64,000 bases of DNA from Hymenobacter caeli (GCF_013294115.1 NZ_JABSNP010000016.1:60675-124674), one strand, 5' to 3'; numbered from the stretch's first letter, positions 51,507 through 61,760 are shown. Made by a program: numbers and translations. The notes: generated by a model not told the origin, from the letters alone.

Positions 51507-52679
51507 ATGGCTTCTCTCATGAACCGCCGCAACTGGCTGAAATCGGGCGCGCTGCTGGCTGGCAGCGTGTCGCTGCTGCCCACGGGCCTGGAGGCGCTGG
51601 CCGCCCCGCGCCCGGCCGCGCCCGCCGCCCCGTCGCCGCTGGCCGACGTACTGACCGACGAGCAAGCGCTGCTGGCCGCCCCGGGGCCCCTCAAGGCACG
51701 GCTGTCGGCCAACGAGAACCCGTTTGGGCCCTCGGACAAGGCCAAGCAGGCCATTCTGGAATCGGTGACGAGCTGCTACCAGTACCCGATGCAGTCGAAG
51801 GAGCTGATTCAGATGATTGCCGATTACGAGGGCCTCACGCCGGCCCACATCCTGCTTGATGCCGGCTCCAGCCCGTTGCTGCTGGCCGCGGCCATGCACT
51901 TTGGGCAGCAGGGCGCCATCATCACCGGCGACCCGTCGTACGCCGATTTGCCGCGCAAGGCGGAGAAGTTCAAGTCGGCCATTGTGGTCGTGCCGCTCAC
52001 GGCCGACTACAAGCTGGACCTCGACGCGATGGAGAAAAAGGTGGACGCCCGCACGGCGCTCATGTACATCTGCAACCCTAACAACCCGACCGGCACGGTG
52101 CTCGACGCGGCCAAGCTGAAAGCCTTCGCCGCCCGGGTCTCCCAAAAAGTGCCCGTATTTGTGGACGAGGCCTACATCGACTACCTGCCCGACCCGCGCG
52201 GGGCCTCGCTGATGGACGCCGTGAAGCAGGGCCAGAACGTGATGGTGGCCCGCACCTTCTCCAAGCTTTACGGCTTTGCCGGGCTGCGGGTGGGCTACCT
52301 CGTGGCCCAGCCCGATACGATTGTGGCGCTGAGCAAGTACGCGGTGGGCCCCATGAGCATCTCGGCCCCGGCGGTGCGGGCGGCCGTGGTGAGTTACCAG
52401 GACCAGCCCTACATGCAAGATGCGTTGAAGAAAACGCTGGCTTCCAAGCAGTTCCTGTACGATGTGCTGAAACGCGAGGGCTACGCCTACATCCCGTCGG
52501 CGACCAATTTCGTGATGTTTCCGCTCAAAATGGACGGCAAGCGCTTCGTGGAGGAAATGGGCAAGCGCGGCGTGAGCGTCCGCAACTGGGAGTTTAACAA
52601 CCAGCAGTGGTGCCGCGTCAGCATCGGGCGGATGGACGAGATGCAGGCCTTCGCCACGGCCTTCACGCAGGTGTCGTAA
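51507..52679 (+). CDS. Tat-exported PLP-dependent aminotransferase (HisC-like)
   Basis: A 390-residue fold type I aminotransferase with a twin-arginine signal (NRRNWLKSGALLAGSVSLLP). The PLP lysine lies in ARTFSKLYGFAGLRVGY, and CNPNNPTGT, VFVDEAYIDY and SANENPFGPS are HisC-like. Export is unusual because PLP must be loaded before Tat transport. With the amine oxidase as neighbour, the two may share an extracytoplasmic amine or amino-acid pathway. Confidence 0.92.
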   Translation: MASLMNRRNWLKSGALLAGSVSLLPTGLEALAAPRPAAPAAPSPLADVLTDEQALLAAPGPLKARLSANENPFGPSDKAKQAILESVTSCYQYPMQSKELIQMIADYEGLTPAHILLDAGSSPLLLAAAMHFGQQGAIITGDPSYADLPRKAEKFKSAIVVVPLTADYKLDLDAMEKKVDARTALMYICNPNNPTGTVLDAAKLKAFAARVSQKVPVFVDEAYIDYLPDPRGASLMDAVKQGQNVMVARTFSKLYGFAGLRVGYLVAQPDTIVALSKYAVGPMSISAPAVRAAVVSYQDQPYMQDALKKTLASKQFLYDVLKREGYAYIPSATNFVMFPLKMDGKRFVEEMGKRGVSVRNWEFNNQQWCRVSIGRMDEMQAFATAFTQVS

Positions 52680-52684
52680 AGTTT

Positions 52685-52722
52685 AAGCTGTTAGCTACTA
52701 GCTGTTAGCCGTTAGCTTTTTT
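52685..52722. repeat. AGCTGTTAGCTACTAGC repeat
   Basis: A short tract of the AGCTGTTAGCTA family just after the aminotransferase stop. Confidence 0.5.
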
Positions 52723-52740
52723 ATTCTGAAATTACTTAAA

Positions 52741-52834
52741 ACGTCATGCTGAGCCTGTCGAAGCATCTCTGCCGCTCACTAAATCAAACGTTCAACGAAG
52801 CGGTAGAGATGCTTCGACAGGCTCAGCATGACCG
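52741..52834. repeat. Intergenic inverted repeat (GTCATGCTGAGCCTG family)
   Basis: ACGTCATGCTGAGCCTGTCG and GAAGCATCTCT pair with AGAGATGCTTC and CGACAGGCTCAGCATGAC. Confidence 0.85.
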
Positions 52835-52913
52835 CCTTTTTGTGTAATCAACCGCACCAAACTACTTGGCCGGGGCCCCGCGCCGGCTTTTCTTCCACTT
52901 TTTTCCTTTTTGA

Positions 52914-53906
52914 ATGCGTAACTCTTTGCTGGCCGCCGGCTGGCTGCTGCTGGGCGGCAGCAGCGGGGCCCTGGCCCAAACCAATCCGCGCCCGCTCACG
53001 CTCGATGAGTACACCAAGGCCAAGGCCTTTCAAATCAAGGACCTGGACGCGGAGAGCTACGTCAAGTTCGACAACGCCTACATTCTCGACCGCTACGAGG
53101 CCCGCAAGCCCTACTTCATCACCGGCGACGATGGGCTGAAAAAGCGCATCGACCTGTACAAGCTCGTGGCCAAAACCGGGATGCAGGAAATCGGGACGAT
53201 GGTGTTCTACACCACCGAAACCGGCAAGCGCTACCAGGCCCTGCTGCCCGATTTCACGGCCGACGGCAAGGTGTGGGAAAAGTACTTCGAGGACATCCAC
53301 GCCATCGACAAGCAGGAAAAAAACTTCGTGCTGAAGCTGTCTTACGTGCTGTCGAAGGAGTTGAGCTACCAGCAGTTCAAGGGCCTGAACCAAGGCAAGG
53401 ACCTGCACGCCGAGGCCGGCACCTACGGCAGCGACATCTGCTTCCCCGGCCACCAGCTGGTGGCGCTGGCCGACGGCAGCCACCGCCCGCTGCACGCCAT
53501 CCAGCCCGGCGACCAAATCCTGACCCTCGACCCTGTGACCCGCCAGCCCGCCGCCGCCGAAGTGCAGGAGTTGTTAGCGCACACCGCCCAAAACTACGCC
53601 CTCACCCGGCTCGACGTGGTGGCCGTGCGCGCCCAGGTGGGCCCCGCCGCCACCCACGCGCATCTCACCAGCCAGGTGCTGGAGGCCACCCCCAACCACC
53701 CGCTGCCCACCCGCACGGGCCCCAAGCCCGCCGGCGAAGTGGCGCTGGGCGACGAAATCCTCTGCTTCAACGCCCACACCCAGGCCTACGAGCCCTACAC
53801 CGTGCTCCGCACGCGCGAGTACGCCGGCGGCGAGCAGCCTGTGTACAACCTGGTAGCAGCCGGCGGCAACTTCCTGCTGAACGGCGTGCTGGTGTTGCAG
53901 AAATAG
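52914..53906 (+). CDS. Secreted protein with C-terminal Hint (hedgehog/intein) domain
   Basis: A 330-residue protein: signal peptide (MRNSLLAAGWLLLGGSSGA), an N-terminal domain of unknown family (about 23-175), then a Hint domain from Cys176 (CFPGHQLVALADGSHRPL, IQPGDQIL) with the T-x-x-H block TPNHP near 259-263, GEVALGDEIL, and a C-terminal YNLVAAGGNFLLNGVLVLQK that ends the protein. In the hedgehog order the domain is C-terminal and cleaves the chain before the Cys, passing the N-part to a nucleophile. Inteins would continue past the C-end, so this looks hedgehog-like. Confidence 0.82.
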   Translation: MRNSLLAAGWLLLGGSSGALAQTNPRPLTLDEYTKAKAFQIKDLDAESYVKFDNAYILDRYEARKPYFITGDDGLKKRIDLYKLVAKTGMQEIGTMVFYTTETGKRYQALLPDFTADGKVWEKYFEDIHAIDKQEKNFVLKLSYVLSKELSYQQFKGLNQGKDLHAEAGTYGSDICFPGHQLVALADGSHRPLHAIQPGDQILTLDPVTRQPAAAEVQELLAHTAQNYALTRLDVVAVRAQVGPAATHAHLTSQVLEATPNHPLPTRTGPKPAGEVALGDEILCFNAHTQAYEPYTVLRTREYAGGEQPVYNLVAAGGNFLLNGVLVLQK

Positions 53907-53923
53907 GGCCGGGGCCCCCGGGG

Positions 53924-53985
53924 CCCTAAAGGCAAAAAGAGAGGGCCCCTTCCGCGGAAGGGGCCCTCTCTTTTTGCCTTTAGGG
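53924..53985. terminator. Bidirectional terminator between Hint protein and desaturase genes
   Basis: CCCTAAAGGCAAAAAGAGAG with GGCCCCTTCC pairs perfectly with GGAAGGGGCC and CTCTCTTTTTGCCTTTAGGG. Confidence 0.9.
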
Positions 53986-53989
53986 CGAA

Positions 53990-54763
53990 CTACGCCGGTA
54001 CGGCCACTTTCTTGGTGTGCTGCTTGGGCTGCACGTTTTTGCGCTTGATTTTGATGATGCGGGCCTTGTCCAGGGTCCAGATGACCGAGTAGGTGGGGTC
54101 CAGCTCCCACCACTTCACGCCGAAGTTCACGCGCATCGGCAGCTTGTGGTGGTTGTTCTGGAACAGCTCGCCGAAGGCCAGGAAGTCCAGGGCCAGCGTG
54201 TTGCGGCTCTTGTCGTGGTTGTCGAAGTTCTGGTAGCCGTACTTGTGGCCGCCCCAGTTCACGATGGCGCCGTGGATGGGGCCCATCAGGAAGTGAATCG
54301 GGAGCAGCAGGTACTGCCACCACGCCGTGGCGAAGTTGATGTAGAACAGCACGTAGGCCGTGCCCCAGCCCAGGCGCGAGTACACCGTGCCGCCGAACGC
54401 CTCCAGCGACTTCCACTCCGGAATGTCGCCCTCGAAGCGCTTGGCTTCCTCGTGCTTGTTGTGCACCACGTCGTTGTAGATGTTCTTCGTCTTCCACATC
54501 ATATCGAACGCGTTGTTCGAGAAGTGCGGCGAGTGCGGGTCCAGCGCCGTGTCGGAGTAGGCGTGGTGCATGCGGTGCAGCAGGGCGTAGGCCCGCGGCG
54601 AGAGGAAGCTGCTGCCCTGGCAGATGTACGTGAACAGGAAGAAGAATTTCTCCCAGAACTTATTCATCGTAAACATCTTGTGCGCCGCGTAGCGGTGCAG
54701 GTAAAACGTCTGCGTGAACAGGGATAAATAATAATGGGCAACGAAGAAAACGAGGATGGCCAT
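53990..54763 (-). CDS. Fatty acid desaturase (acyl-CoA desaturase type)
   Basis: A 257-residue membrane desaturase with the three His boxes: HRYAAH (HxxxxH), HRMHH (HxxHH) and QNNHHK (third box with Gln in the first position). It inserts a double bond in a lipid-bound or CoA-bound acyl chain. The ATG at 54763 gives the hydrophobic N-terminus MAILVFFVAHYYL. The C-terminal tail is basic. Confidence 0.93.
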   Translation of the reverse strand: MAILVFFVAHYYLSLFTQTFYLHRYAAHKMFTMNKFWEKFFFLFTYICQGSSFLSPRAYALLHRMHHAYSDTALDPHSPHFSNNAFDMMWKTKNIYNDVVHNKHEEAKRFEGDIPEWKSLEAFGGTVYSRLGWGTAYVLFYINFATAWWQYLLLPIHFLMGPIHGAIVNWGGHKYGYQNFDNHDKSRNTLALDFLAFGELFQNNHHKLPMRVNFGVKWWELDPTYSVIWTLDKARIIKIKRKNVQPKQHTKKVAVPA

Positions 54764-54896
54764 AGGTGTCGGGAGCGTGAATTGCCCGCACAAGTAAAAT
54801 ACCCGGCGGTTGGTTCAGCGGCTGCACTACAAAATTACGGCCGGGGCCCCAGCTTGGACTTCCCAGGAGCGAAAACGCCCAAATCTTGCACGCAGG

Positions 54897-54986
54897 GTCA
54901 TTTAACATTTATCAATTAACATTTAACAGACCGTTGTTAAGGCGCGATTAGCAGCGGCTTGTTGAATGTTAATTGATAAATGTTAA
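54897..54986. repeat. Intergenic inverted repeat (CATTTAACATTTATCAATTAAC)
   Basis: CATTTAACATTTATCAATTA pairs with TAATTGATAAATGTTAAATG across about 50 bp, reaching the 3' end of the pseudouridine synthase gene. Part of the same word (TTAAATGATAATTGTTAAATG) occurs near 28735. Confidence 0.75.
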
Positions 54987-55693
54987 ATGTAAAGTTCGCG
55001 GGCGGGGTCCCAGTGGGGCGCGTCGGGCAAAGGGGCCACGAAGGTCATGGCCTCCTTGGTGACGGGGTGCTGGAGCTGGAGCTGGCGGGCGTGCAGGGCA
55101 ATGCTCACGTCGGGCAGCGGGGCTATGTAGCCGTACTTCACGTCGCCGAGGATGGGCGTGCCCAAGCCATTGGCCAGCTGCGTCCGAATCTGGTGGGGGC
55201 GGCCCGTCACAGGGTTAATCTTCAGCAAAAAGCGGTTAGCGGCGGGGCCCAGCAGCTCGTAGCGCAGCTCCGAGCGCAGGCCCTGGGTGTGCTTTTCGGG
55301 GTAGGCCTTGGTCACGTTGCGAATCGTGTCCTTCACCAGCCAGTGCACCAGGGTGCCGCTTTCCGGCACGGGCGGCTTGCCGGTGAGGGCCCAGTAGGTT
55401 TTGGTCATCAGCGAGTCGCGGAACATCTCGTTGAGGCGGCTCAGGGCCTTGCTGGTTTTGGCCAGCACCACGATGCCGCTCACCGGCCGGTCGATGCGGT
55501 GGCACACGCCCACGAAGGCCTCGCCGGGCTTCTTGTACTTGAATTTCAGGTACTCGGCGGCTTTTTTGGAGAGGGGCTCGTCGCCGGTGGCGTCGCCCTG
55601 CACGAGCAGCCCCGCGGGCTTGTTGATGACCAGCAAGTGGTTATCCTCGAAAATAATCTCCCGGCCTTCGGCCCAAATGTTCGGACGGTTCAC
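54983..55693 (-). CDS. RluA family pseudouridine synthase
   Basis: A 236-residue pseudouridine synthase. The catalytic Asp is in CHRIDRPVSGIVVLAKTSKA, and FLLKINPVTGRPHQIRTQLA and ILGDVKYG are family motifs. It lacks an S4 domain, so it is closer to RluA/RluC-type single domain enzymes. GTG 55693 (NRPNIWAEGREI) is the best start; the 47 codons upstream in frame are noise. Confidence 0.9.
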   Translation of the reverse strand: MNRPNIWAEGREIIFEDNHLLVINKPAGLLVQGDATGDEPLSKKAAEYLKFKYKKPGEAFVGVCHRIDRPVSGIVVLAKTSKALSRLNEMFRDSLMTKTYWALTGKPPVPESGTLVHWLVKDTIRNVTKAYPEKHTQGLRSELRYELLGPAANRFLLKINPVTGRPHQIRTQLANGLGTPILGDVKYGYIAPLPDVSIALHARQLQLQHPVTKEAMTFVAPLPDAPHWDPARELYI

Positions 55694-55896
55694 GCAGTCA
55701 CTCGGAAAAAAAGCGGGGACCGCACCGATCCCCGAACCAACAAAAAGGCCCGCGCCCGGCGCTGGGGCCCGGCGTTGCTCCCCACAAATACCAAAACAGT
55801 GGCCGCGTCGCGGCGGCCCGCGCGCCCAGCGCACCCACTGCGGGGCCGGGCGACGGGTAAAATTAAGGCAAGTTTTTGGGACGGGGCCCCGGCGGG

Positions 55897-56724
55897 CTAG
55901 TAGCCTTCCTCTTTGCTGGGGAAGTCGCGGCTCTTCACGTCGGCCACGTAGTGCTGCACGGCCTCGGTCATGATGTCGTGCAGCTCGGCGTAGCGGCGCA
56001 GGAAGCGGGGCTTGAACTCTTTGGTGATGCCGAGCAGGTCGTGCACCACCAGCACCTGGCCGTCCACGTCGGGGCCCGCGCCGATGCCGATGACGGGGAT
56101 GGTCAGCTCCTCGGCCACGCGCTTGGCGAGGGCGGCGGGGATTTTTTCGAGCACCAGCCCGAAGCAGCCGATTTCCTGGAGCAGGCGGGCGTCTTCGAGC
56201 AGCTTCTGGGCCTCGTCGTCTTCCTTGGCGCGCACCGAGTAGGTGCCGAACTTGTAGATGCTCTGGGGCGTGAGGCCCAGGTGGCCCATCACGGGGATGC
56301 CCGCGGTGAGGATGCGGGTGATGGAATCCTTGATTTCGGCCCCGCCTTCGAGCTTCACGCCGTGCCCGCCGCCCTCCTTCATGATGCGGATGGCCGAGCG
56401 CAAGGCCTCCGAACTATTGCCCTGGTAAGAGCCAAACGGCAGGTCCACGACCACGAAAGCCCGCTTCACGCCGCGGGCCACGCTCTGGGCGTGGTAAATC
56501 ATCTGGTCGAGGGTGATGGGCAGGGTGGTTTCGTGGCCAGCCATCACGTTGGAAGCCGAGTCGCCCACGAGCAGCACGTCGATGCCCGCGCCGTCCAGAA
56601 TCTGGGCCATCGAGTAGTCGTAGGCCGTGAGCATGGAGATTTTCTCTCCGCGCTGCTTCATGGCCAGCATCTGGTGGGTGGTGACGAGCTTGATTTCTTT
56701 GTGCTGCGACTGGGCGATGGACAT
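55897..56724 (-). CDS. panB: 3-methyl-2-oxobutanoate hydroxymethyltransferase
   Basis: A 275-residue PanB, first step of pantothenate synthesis. [37 protein letters not shown] and HLGLTPQSI are the family motifs; the metal Asp and Glu are present. It starts at [10 protein letters not shown]. Neighbours panC and panD are not in the window. Confidence 0.96.
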   Translation of the reverse strand: MSIAQSQHKEIKLVTTHQMLAMKQRGEKISMLTAYDYSMAQILDGAGIDVLLVGDSASNVMAGHETTLPITLDQMIYHAQSVARGVKRAFVVVDLPFGSYQGNSSEALRSAIRIMKEGGGHGVKLEGGAEIKDSITRILTAGIPVMGHLGLTPQSIYKFGTYSVRAKEDDEAQKLLEDARLLQEIGCFGLVLEKIPAALAKRVAEELTIPVIGIGAGPDVDGQVLVVHDLLGITKEFKPRFLRRYAELHDIMTEAVQHYVADVKSRDFPSKEEGY

Positions 56725-56791
56725 GACGGGGCGGGGGAGGCGGGCCGCAAAGGTGGCACCGCGCACCCAAATTCCGTCGCCTTTCGGTTCG

Positions 56792-59788
56792 CTACTGGTA
56801 CTGCACGTTGCGGTTGCGGTTGTACTTCAGGTCCTGGAGCAGGCTGCTCTTGGCGGAAATCGTGAAGTTGTAGCCCCGGTACGTGCCAAAGGGCGTCCAC
56901 TGCCCGGCCACCTGCCAGCAGTGCAAGTCGCGGAAAAAGCTGATGGTGGTGAGCGAGGGCTGCATGCTGTGGAAGTCGAAGCCGGAGGTGTAGTTCAGGC
57001 GCAGGTTCTCGGTGAGCTTGACGCTGCCGCTGGCGCTGAGCGTGGAGATGGCCAGCAGCGGGTTGGCGGGCAGCTTGTTGGCGGTGAGCACCCGTTGTTG
57101 GAGCGGGATGGCGTTGGTGGTGTAGCCGGCCGTGTAGCTCAGGCTCAGCTCCCACGGAATGTTGAAGTCCACGTAGTCGGCGTACTGGGCCTGCTGGGCG
57201 GCAATGGCCAGCGCGGGGTCGTTGGTGGGGGCCACCTGGCGGGGCACCACGCTCTTCTTCTTGCCCGCCACGGGGTTGAACTGGTAGCTGGTCGAGAACG
57301 AGGCCGACGACAAGCGCAGCAAGCGGCGGTGCCCGGGCTGGTCGAACAGGTAGCGGTTGATAAAGCGCCCCGAACTATCGCGCTGGTAGGCCTCGAAGCT
57401 GGCGTTGGCCAGCAGGTTGAGCTTGCGGGCCACCTGGGTGCGGAACGACACGGTGATGGGCGAGAGCTTGCCCGCCGTCGAATCGGCCAGGAAATTGTAC
57501 GAGCCGTTCAGGTCCAGCCCGTCAATCAGGCTCACTTTCTTAAACGGGTTGGTGCCGGTGGTGTCCTTCGAGTCGCGCACTTTCATTTCCACGGCGTTCT
57601 GCAAGGAAAAGCCCACCTGGCTGACCCGGGCCGAGCCCTGGGCCCCATATAAGAAACCTTGGAAACGGGAAAAGTTGCGCGGGTCGAGGAAGCGGCCGCT
57701 GGCGTCGCTCAGGCCGGAAATACGGTTACCAGCGGCATCGTATACGCCCAACTGCGTATAAGCGTATGATGAGCCGTGGGTCAGGTCGGGCGAGTAGCTG
57801 TAGTTGAGGCTGGGCGTGACCTTGTGGCGGATGGCCTGAATTTTATGTACACCCTTGCGTACCACCGTGCCGTAGAACGTGGTATTCAGGCTGACGCCGG
57901 CCGAGTAAGAATAAGAGCGGCTGAATTGGCTCAACGTGTCAACGCGTACTGCCTGGGCCCGGCCAACGTACTTAAAATTGAGTTGCTTGGAATACCAGGT
58001 TTCGGCGTAGTTCACGCTCGGGCTGATGTGCAGGAATTTGTAGGTGTACGAGCCCAGCGAGATGCCAAACTGGTGCTGCACGCCGTTCTGGGCATTTTTG
58101 AGCAGGGCCCCCAGGTTTTTAAAGCCCACGGGCAGCAGGCTGCTTACGGTGGTGCCGCCGAGCAGCGGAATGCTGCCGTCGAGGGTGCGGGCGGCCACGG
58201 TATTGGTTATCTGGTTCTGGGCCACCAGGTTGTAGCTGACGCTGATTTGGTCGTAGTAGGGCCGCGGCTTCAGCTTTAGCAGCTGGTAGGGGTACTGCCG
58301 GGCCACGCCCACGCTGATGTCGGGCAGCGTGAAGGCCATGGTGCCGGTCTGGGTGTTCTGGCTCTGGCTCAGCTTGAGGCTGTAGTTGATGGGCAGGTAG
58401 CGCAGCTGCTTCGAGTACGAGATGCTGGAGCTGAAGGCCGGGGCCAGGAAGCGGGCCGGCGTGAGGCTGTTCACGCGGTTGTAGGTGGCGCTGCCGGCCT
58501 GCACGCTGGCCGAAAAGCGCCCCCCGCCGGGCCGGGCCACGGGCGTGTGGCTCCAGCTCACCCAGAACGTTTGGTCCGAGCCCGGCTTCACGTAGTCGAG
58601 GCTGGTGTTGAGGGCGGTGGTGGACAGAATCTGGGTGGCCGGGCGCTGGGTGTAGCGCAGGTTGAACGTGCCCTGGTACTGGTAGCGCTTGAGGTAGCTG
58701 ATGTCGGCCGTGCCGCCGAAGCCGCCGAAGGTCTGGGCGTTGCCGGCGTAGATGTCGCCGGTGAGGCGCACGCCGATGTTGTCGTTGGGCGCGAAGTAGT
58801 AGCCGCCGTTGCTGAGGTAGTAGCCCCGGTCCTGGGCCTGCCCGAAGGTGGGGATGATGATGCCCGAGCCCCGGCTTTTGTCGGGCATCGGAAAGAAGCC
58901 GAACAAAAAACCCAGCGGCGTGGGGATGTCGCCAATCACGAGGTTGAAGGGCCCCGTCACCACTTTGTCGCCCGGAATCACCTTCATCTTGCTGGCCTGG
59001 ATGTAAAAGTGCGGGTGCTCCAGGTTGCAGGTGGTGTAGCGGCCGCGCAGGCCGTAGAGGTCGTTGTTGGGCGCTTTTTTGATGGTTTCGGCGCTCACGT
59101 AGCCCTCGCCCTGCCGGGTCACCACGTCCCCGATCTTGCCTTTCTTGGTTTGGAAGTTGTAGGCAATTTTGCCGGCCACGTACTGCCCGGCCTCGTCCTT
59201 GAACACGGGCTTGTCCACGTCGCGGTTCTTCACCGAATCGCGCCGGCCGATGGCCGTCATGGTGTGGGCGGCGTAGTCCACGGTAATCTGGGCCGCCTTG
59301 AGGTCCATTTTGCCGTAGTTCACGTCGGCCTTGTTGAAGAGGATGGCCTCCTTGCGGGCCACGTCGAACTGAATGGAGTCCTTGGCCACGTAGTGCACCG
59401 TGGTCTCGACCGGCCCCTTGGGCTTGGCGGCCAGCTTGAGGGAGTCCTGCCGGGCCTGCTTCACCAGGATGCTGTCGGGGATGCCGGCCACGGGCTTGCG
59501 CGAGGTGCCGGGGATGCTGTGCTCGCCGGGGTTGGTGGTGCCGGGCGGCGGGGGCCCCTGGGGCAGGGTGGGGTCGGGGGAGATGACGCGCACCGGGGGC
59601 ATGGGCGCGCTGCCGGGCCGCTGCCCGGGCACGCTGTCGGGGTTGGCGGTGGGCGTGCGCTGGGCTAGGGCCGCGCCGCCGCTCAGCAGCAGCCAGGCCA
59701 GCAGCAGCGCCCGCAAGGGCCCCGGCCGGCCCGCCGCAAGCCAGCCCGGCCGAGAAGGGCGGCGGAAGATGAAGGATATAGCGGGCAA
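56792..59788 (-). CDS. LptD-like outer-membrane LPS assembly protein
   Basis: A 998-residue exported protein. After the signal (about 20-42) and a Pro-rich linker, an OstA/LptA-like region ([42 protein letters not shown]) is followed by the [18 protein letters not shown] barrel start ([28 protein letters not shown]) and about 500 residues of beta barrel ending with an aromatic Tyr-Gln. It inserts LPS into the outer membrane. A good promoter is at 59812. Confidence 0.88.
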   Translation of the reverse strand: MPAISFIFRRPSRPGWLAAGRPGPLRALLLAWLLLSGGAALAQRTPTANPDSVPGQRPGSAPMPPVRVISPDPTLPQGPPPPGTTNPGEHSIPGTSRKPVAGIPDSILVKQARQDSLKLAAKPKGPVETTVHYVAKDSIQFDVARKEAILFNKADVNYGKMDLKAAQITVDYAAHTMTAIGRRDSVKNRDVDKPVFKDEAGQYVAGKIAYNFQTKKGKIGDVVTRQGEGYVSAETIKKAPNNDLYGLRGRYTTCNLEHPHFYIQASKMKVIPGDKVVTGPFNLVIGDIPTPLGFLFGFFPMPDKSRGSGIIIPTFGQAQDRGYYLSNGGYYFAPNDNIGVRLTGDIYAGNAQTFGGFGGTADISYLKRYQYQGTFNLRYTQRPATQILSTTALNTSLDYVKPGSDQTFWVSWSHTPVARPGGGRFSASVQAGSATYNRVNSLTPARFLAPAFSSSISYSKQLRYLPINYSLKLSQSQNTQTGTMAFTLPDISVGVARQYPYQLLKLKPRPYYDQISVSYNLVAQNQITNTVAARTLDGSIPLLGGTTVSSLLPVGFKNLGALLKNAQNGVQHQFGISLGSYTYKFLHISPSVNYAETWYSKQLNFKYVGRAQAVRVDTLSQFSRSYSYSAGVSLNTTFYGTVVRKGVHKIQAIRHKVTPSLNYSYSPDLTHGSSYAYTQLGVYDAAGNRISGLSDASGRFLDPRNFSRFQGFLYGAQGSARVSQVGFSLQNAVEMKVRDSKDTTGTNPFKKVSLIDGLDLNGSYNFLADSTAGKLSPITVSFRTQVARKLNLLANASFEAYQRDSSGRFINRYLFDQPGHRRLLRLSSASFSTSYQFNPVAGKKKSVVPRQVAPTNDPALAIAAQQAQYADYVDFNIPWELSLSYTAGYTTNAIPLQQRVLTANKLPANPLLAISTLSASGSVKLTENLRLNYTSGFDFHSMQPSLTTISFFRDLHCWQVAGQWTPFGTYRGYNFTISAKSSLLQDLKYNRNRNVQYQ

Positions 59789-59811
59789 TCCGGTTACTTT
59801 TGAGGCTTCTA

Positions 59812-59842
59812 CAAAGGTAGCGGGTTGCTACCCGACCTCAAC
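59812..59842 (-). promoter_or_regulatory. Bacteroidetes-type promoter of the LptD-like gene
   Basis: On the minus strand TACCTTTG (59812-59819) and GTTG (59839-59842) are 19 bp apart; the start codon at 59788 is 23 bp downstream of the -7 box. It overlaps the start region of the divergent amidase. Confidence 0.65.
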
Positions 59843-59849
59843 GAACGAC

Positions 59850-60674
59850 GTGCGGATTATTGCTTCCCTGGCCGGCGCGGCCCTGCTTTTGCTGGCCGCG
59901 GGCCCGGCCCGGCCCCGGCCCGCGCGGCTCCCCGCCCCGGCCCCCCACCGCTACCGCCTGCGCACCGTGGTGCTCGACGCCGGCCACGGCGGCAAAGACC
60001 CCGGCTGCAACGGCGTGAAGGCCCGCGAGTGCGACGTAGCCCTGGCCCTGGTGCTGGCCCTGGGCCGCCAGATTGAGCAGAACATGCCCGACGTAAAGGT
60101 GATTTACACCCGAAAAACCAACGTGTTCGTGGAGCTGGACGAGCGCGCCGCCATCGCCAACCGCCACCACGCCGACCTGTTCATCTCCATCCACTGCAAC
60201 GCCGGGCCCCGCGAAAGCCACGGCACCGAGGTGTGGACGATGGGCCTGCACAAAACCATCGCCAACCTGGGCGTGGCCCAGCGCGAAAACTCGGTCATCC
60301 TGCAAGAAGACAACTACAAAAGCCGCTACGACGGCTTCGACCCGCGCTCGCCCCAGAGCCACATCCTGTTTTCGCTGTTTCAGTCGGCCTACATCACCAA
60401 CAGCCTGCGCCTGGCCCAGCGCATCGAGGGCCAGCTGCGCACCGGCGTGCACCGCCCCAGCCGCGGCGTGAAGCAGGCCGGCTTCATCGTGCTCTGGCGC
60501 TCCACCATGCCCTCGGTGCTCATCGAGTCGGGCTTCCTCACCAACCCCGCCGAAGAGCGCTACCTGAACGATAAAACCAATCAGACGTATATGGCCGCAG
60601 GTATCTTCCAGGCGTTTCGGGCCTACCGGCGCGAGCTGGAAGGGGCCCCGGCCGGCGAAGAGGACGCCGACTGA
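59850..60674 (+). CDS. N-acetylmuramoyl-L-alanine amidase (Amidase_3)
   Basis: A 274-residue zinc amidase from GTG 59850, with an N-terminal membrane/signal segment (IIASLAGAALLLLAAG). VVLDAGHGGKDPGCNG, VYTRKTN-type, FISIHCNAG and the C-terminal VLIESGFLTNPAEE carry the zinc His/Glu/His and catalytic Glu. It cleaves septal peptidoglycan. Upstream in-frame ATG codons would clash with the divergent LptD gene, so the GTG is preferred. Confidence 0.92.
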   Translation: MRIIASLAGAALLLLAAGPARPRPARLPAPAPHRYRLRTVVLDAGHGGKDPGCNGVKARECDVALALVLALGRQIEQNMPDVKVIYTRKTNVFVELDERAAIANRHHADLFISIHCNAGPRESHGTEVWTMGLHKTIANLGVAQRENSVILQEDNYKSRYDGFDPRSPQSHILFSLFQSAYITNSLRLAQRIEGQLRTGVHRPSRGVKQAGFIVLWRSTMPSVLIESGFLTNPAEERYLNDKTNQTYMAAGIFQAFRAYRRELEGAPAGEEDAD

Positions 60675-60736
60675 CCAGCGGCCCCCGCCATTCTACCGCG
60701 TATTATCCGTTTCTGTGCATTCTAATTCTCCCCTCC

Positions 60737-61747
60737 GTGCTGTCTAAAGAAATAAAAGTGGGCCTGCTGGCCTTAGTCGCCCTGGTAGTGTTATTCGTGG
60801 GATTCAATTACTTGCGGGGCTCCAATGTCCTCTCCAGTAGCCACACCTACTACGCCAAGTACACCAACGTGGACGGCCTCAATGTGGGGGCCCCGGTGGT
60901 GTTCAACGGCATTAAGGTGGGCCAGGTGAAGAACCTGGAGCTGCTGCCGCTGGAAGGCAACAAGGTGAAGGCCACCGTGGAGCTGGAAAAAGGCATCGTG
61001 GTGGGCGACTCCACGGTGGCCAGCCTGGCGGGCTCGCTGCTGGGCACCAAAACCATCACCCTGTTCATGGGCAAGAACAGCAAAACCTTCACCGGTGGCG
61101 AAGAACTGAAGTCGTACACCGTGGCCAGCATCACCGACGCTTTCCAGGCCAAGGCCCTGCCCATGCTCGGCACCGTGGACTCGACGCTGGCCCGCGTGAA
61201 CGGCTTCCTGAGCAAGGACGCCAAGGTGAGCATCCAGGCCACGCTGCTCAACGCCCAGGGCAGCTCGGAGGCCCTGAAAAACCTGATTATCCAGAACCAG
61301 CGCAACATCAACGAAATCACCACCAACATGGCCCACCTCACCCGGGCCCTGAACGGCAGCACCAAGAAGCTGGATAAGATTGCCAGCAACTTCGGCCAGC
61401 TGTCCGACTCGTTGAAAAACGCCCCCGTGGGCTCGGCCGTGCGCCGCCTCAACGCCACCATGGCCGAGGCCCAAACCACCGTGGCCGGCCTCAACAAGGC
61501 CCTGAACGACAAAAGCGGCTCGATGGGCAAGCTGCTCAACGACTCGACCCTGTACAACAACCTGACGGCCACCACGGCCAGCACCAACTCACTACTCGTC
61601 GATTTCAAGGCCAACCCCAAGCGCTACGTGCACTTCTCAGTGTTCGGCGGCGGCAAGGACAAAACCAAAAAGGAAACCACCAAAAGCCCCGACGGCACCG
61701 TGACCACCGAAACCAAAAAGGTGGATGGTGCCCCGGCGTTGAAATAG
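60737..61747 (+). CDS. MCE/MlaD family protein
   Basis: A 336-residue protein from GTG 60737. One N-terminal helix (LLALVALVVLFVGFNYL) is followed by an MCE domain (about 38-120, YTNVDGLNVGAPVVFNGIKVGQV) and a helical region that could be a long coiled needle, then a basic tail. It is the substrate-binding part of a phospholipid ABC transporter; the ATPase and permease are not in the window. It is 62 bp behind the amidase. Confidence 0.9.
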   Translation: MLSKEIKVGLLALVALVVLFVGFNYLRGSNVLSSSHTYYAKYTNVDGLNVGAPVVFNGIKVGQVKNLELLPLEGNKVKATVELEKGIVVGDSTVASLAGSLLGTKTITLFMGKNSKTFTGGEELKSYTVASITDAFQAKALPMLGTVDSTLARVNGFLSKDAKVSIQATLLNAQGSSEALKNLIIQNQRNINEITTNMAHLTRALNGSTKKLDKIASNFGQLSDSLKNAPVGSAVRRLNATMAEAQTTVAGLNKALNDKSGSMGKLLNDSTLYNNLTATTASTNSLLVDFKANPKRYVHFSVFGGGKDKTKKETTKSPDGTVTTETKKVDGAPALK

Positions 61748-61760
61748 TGTTTTATTTAAA

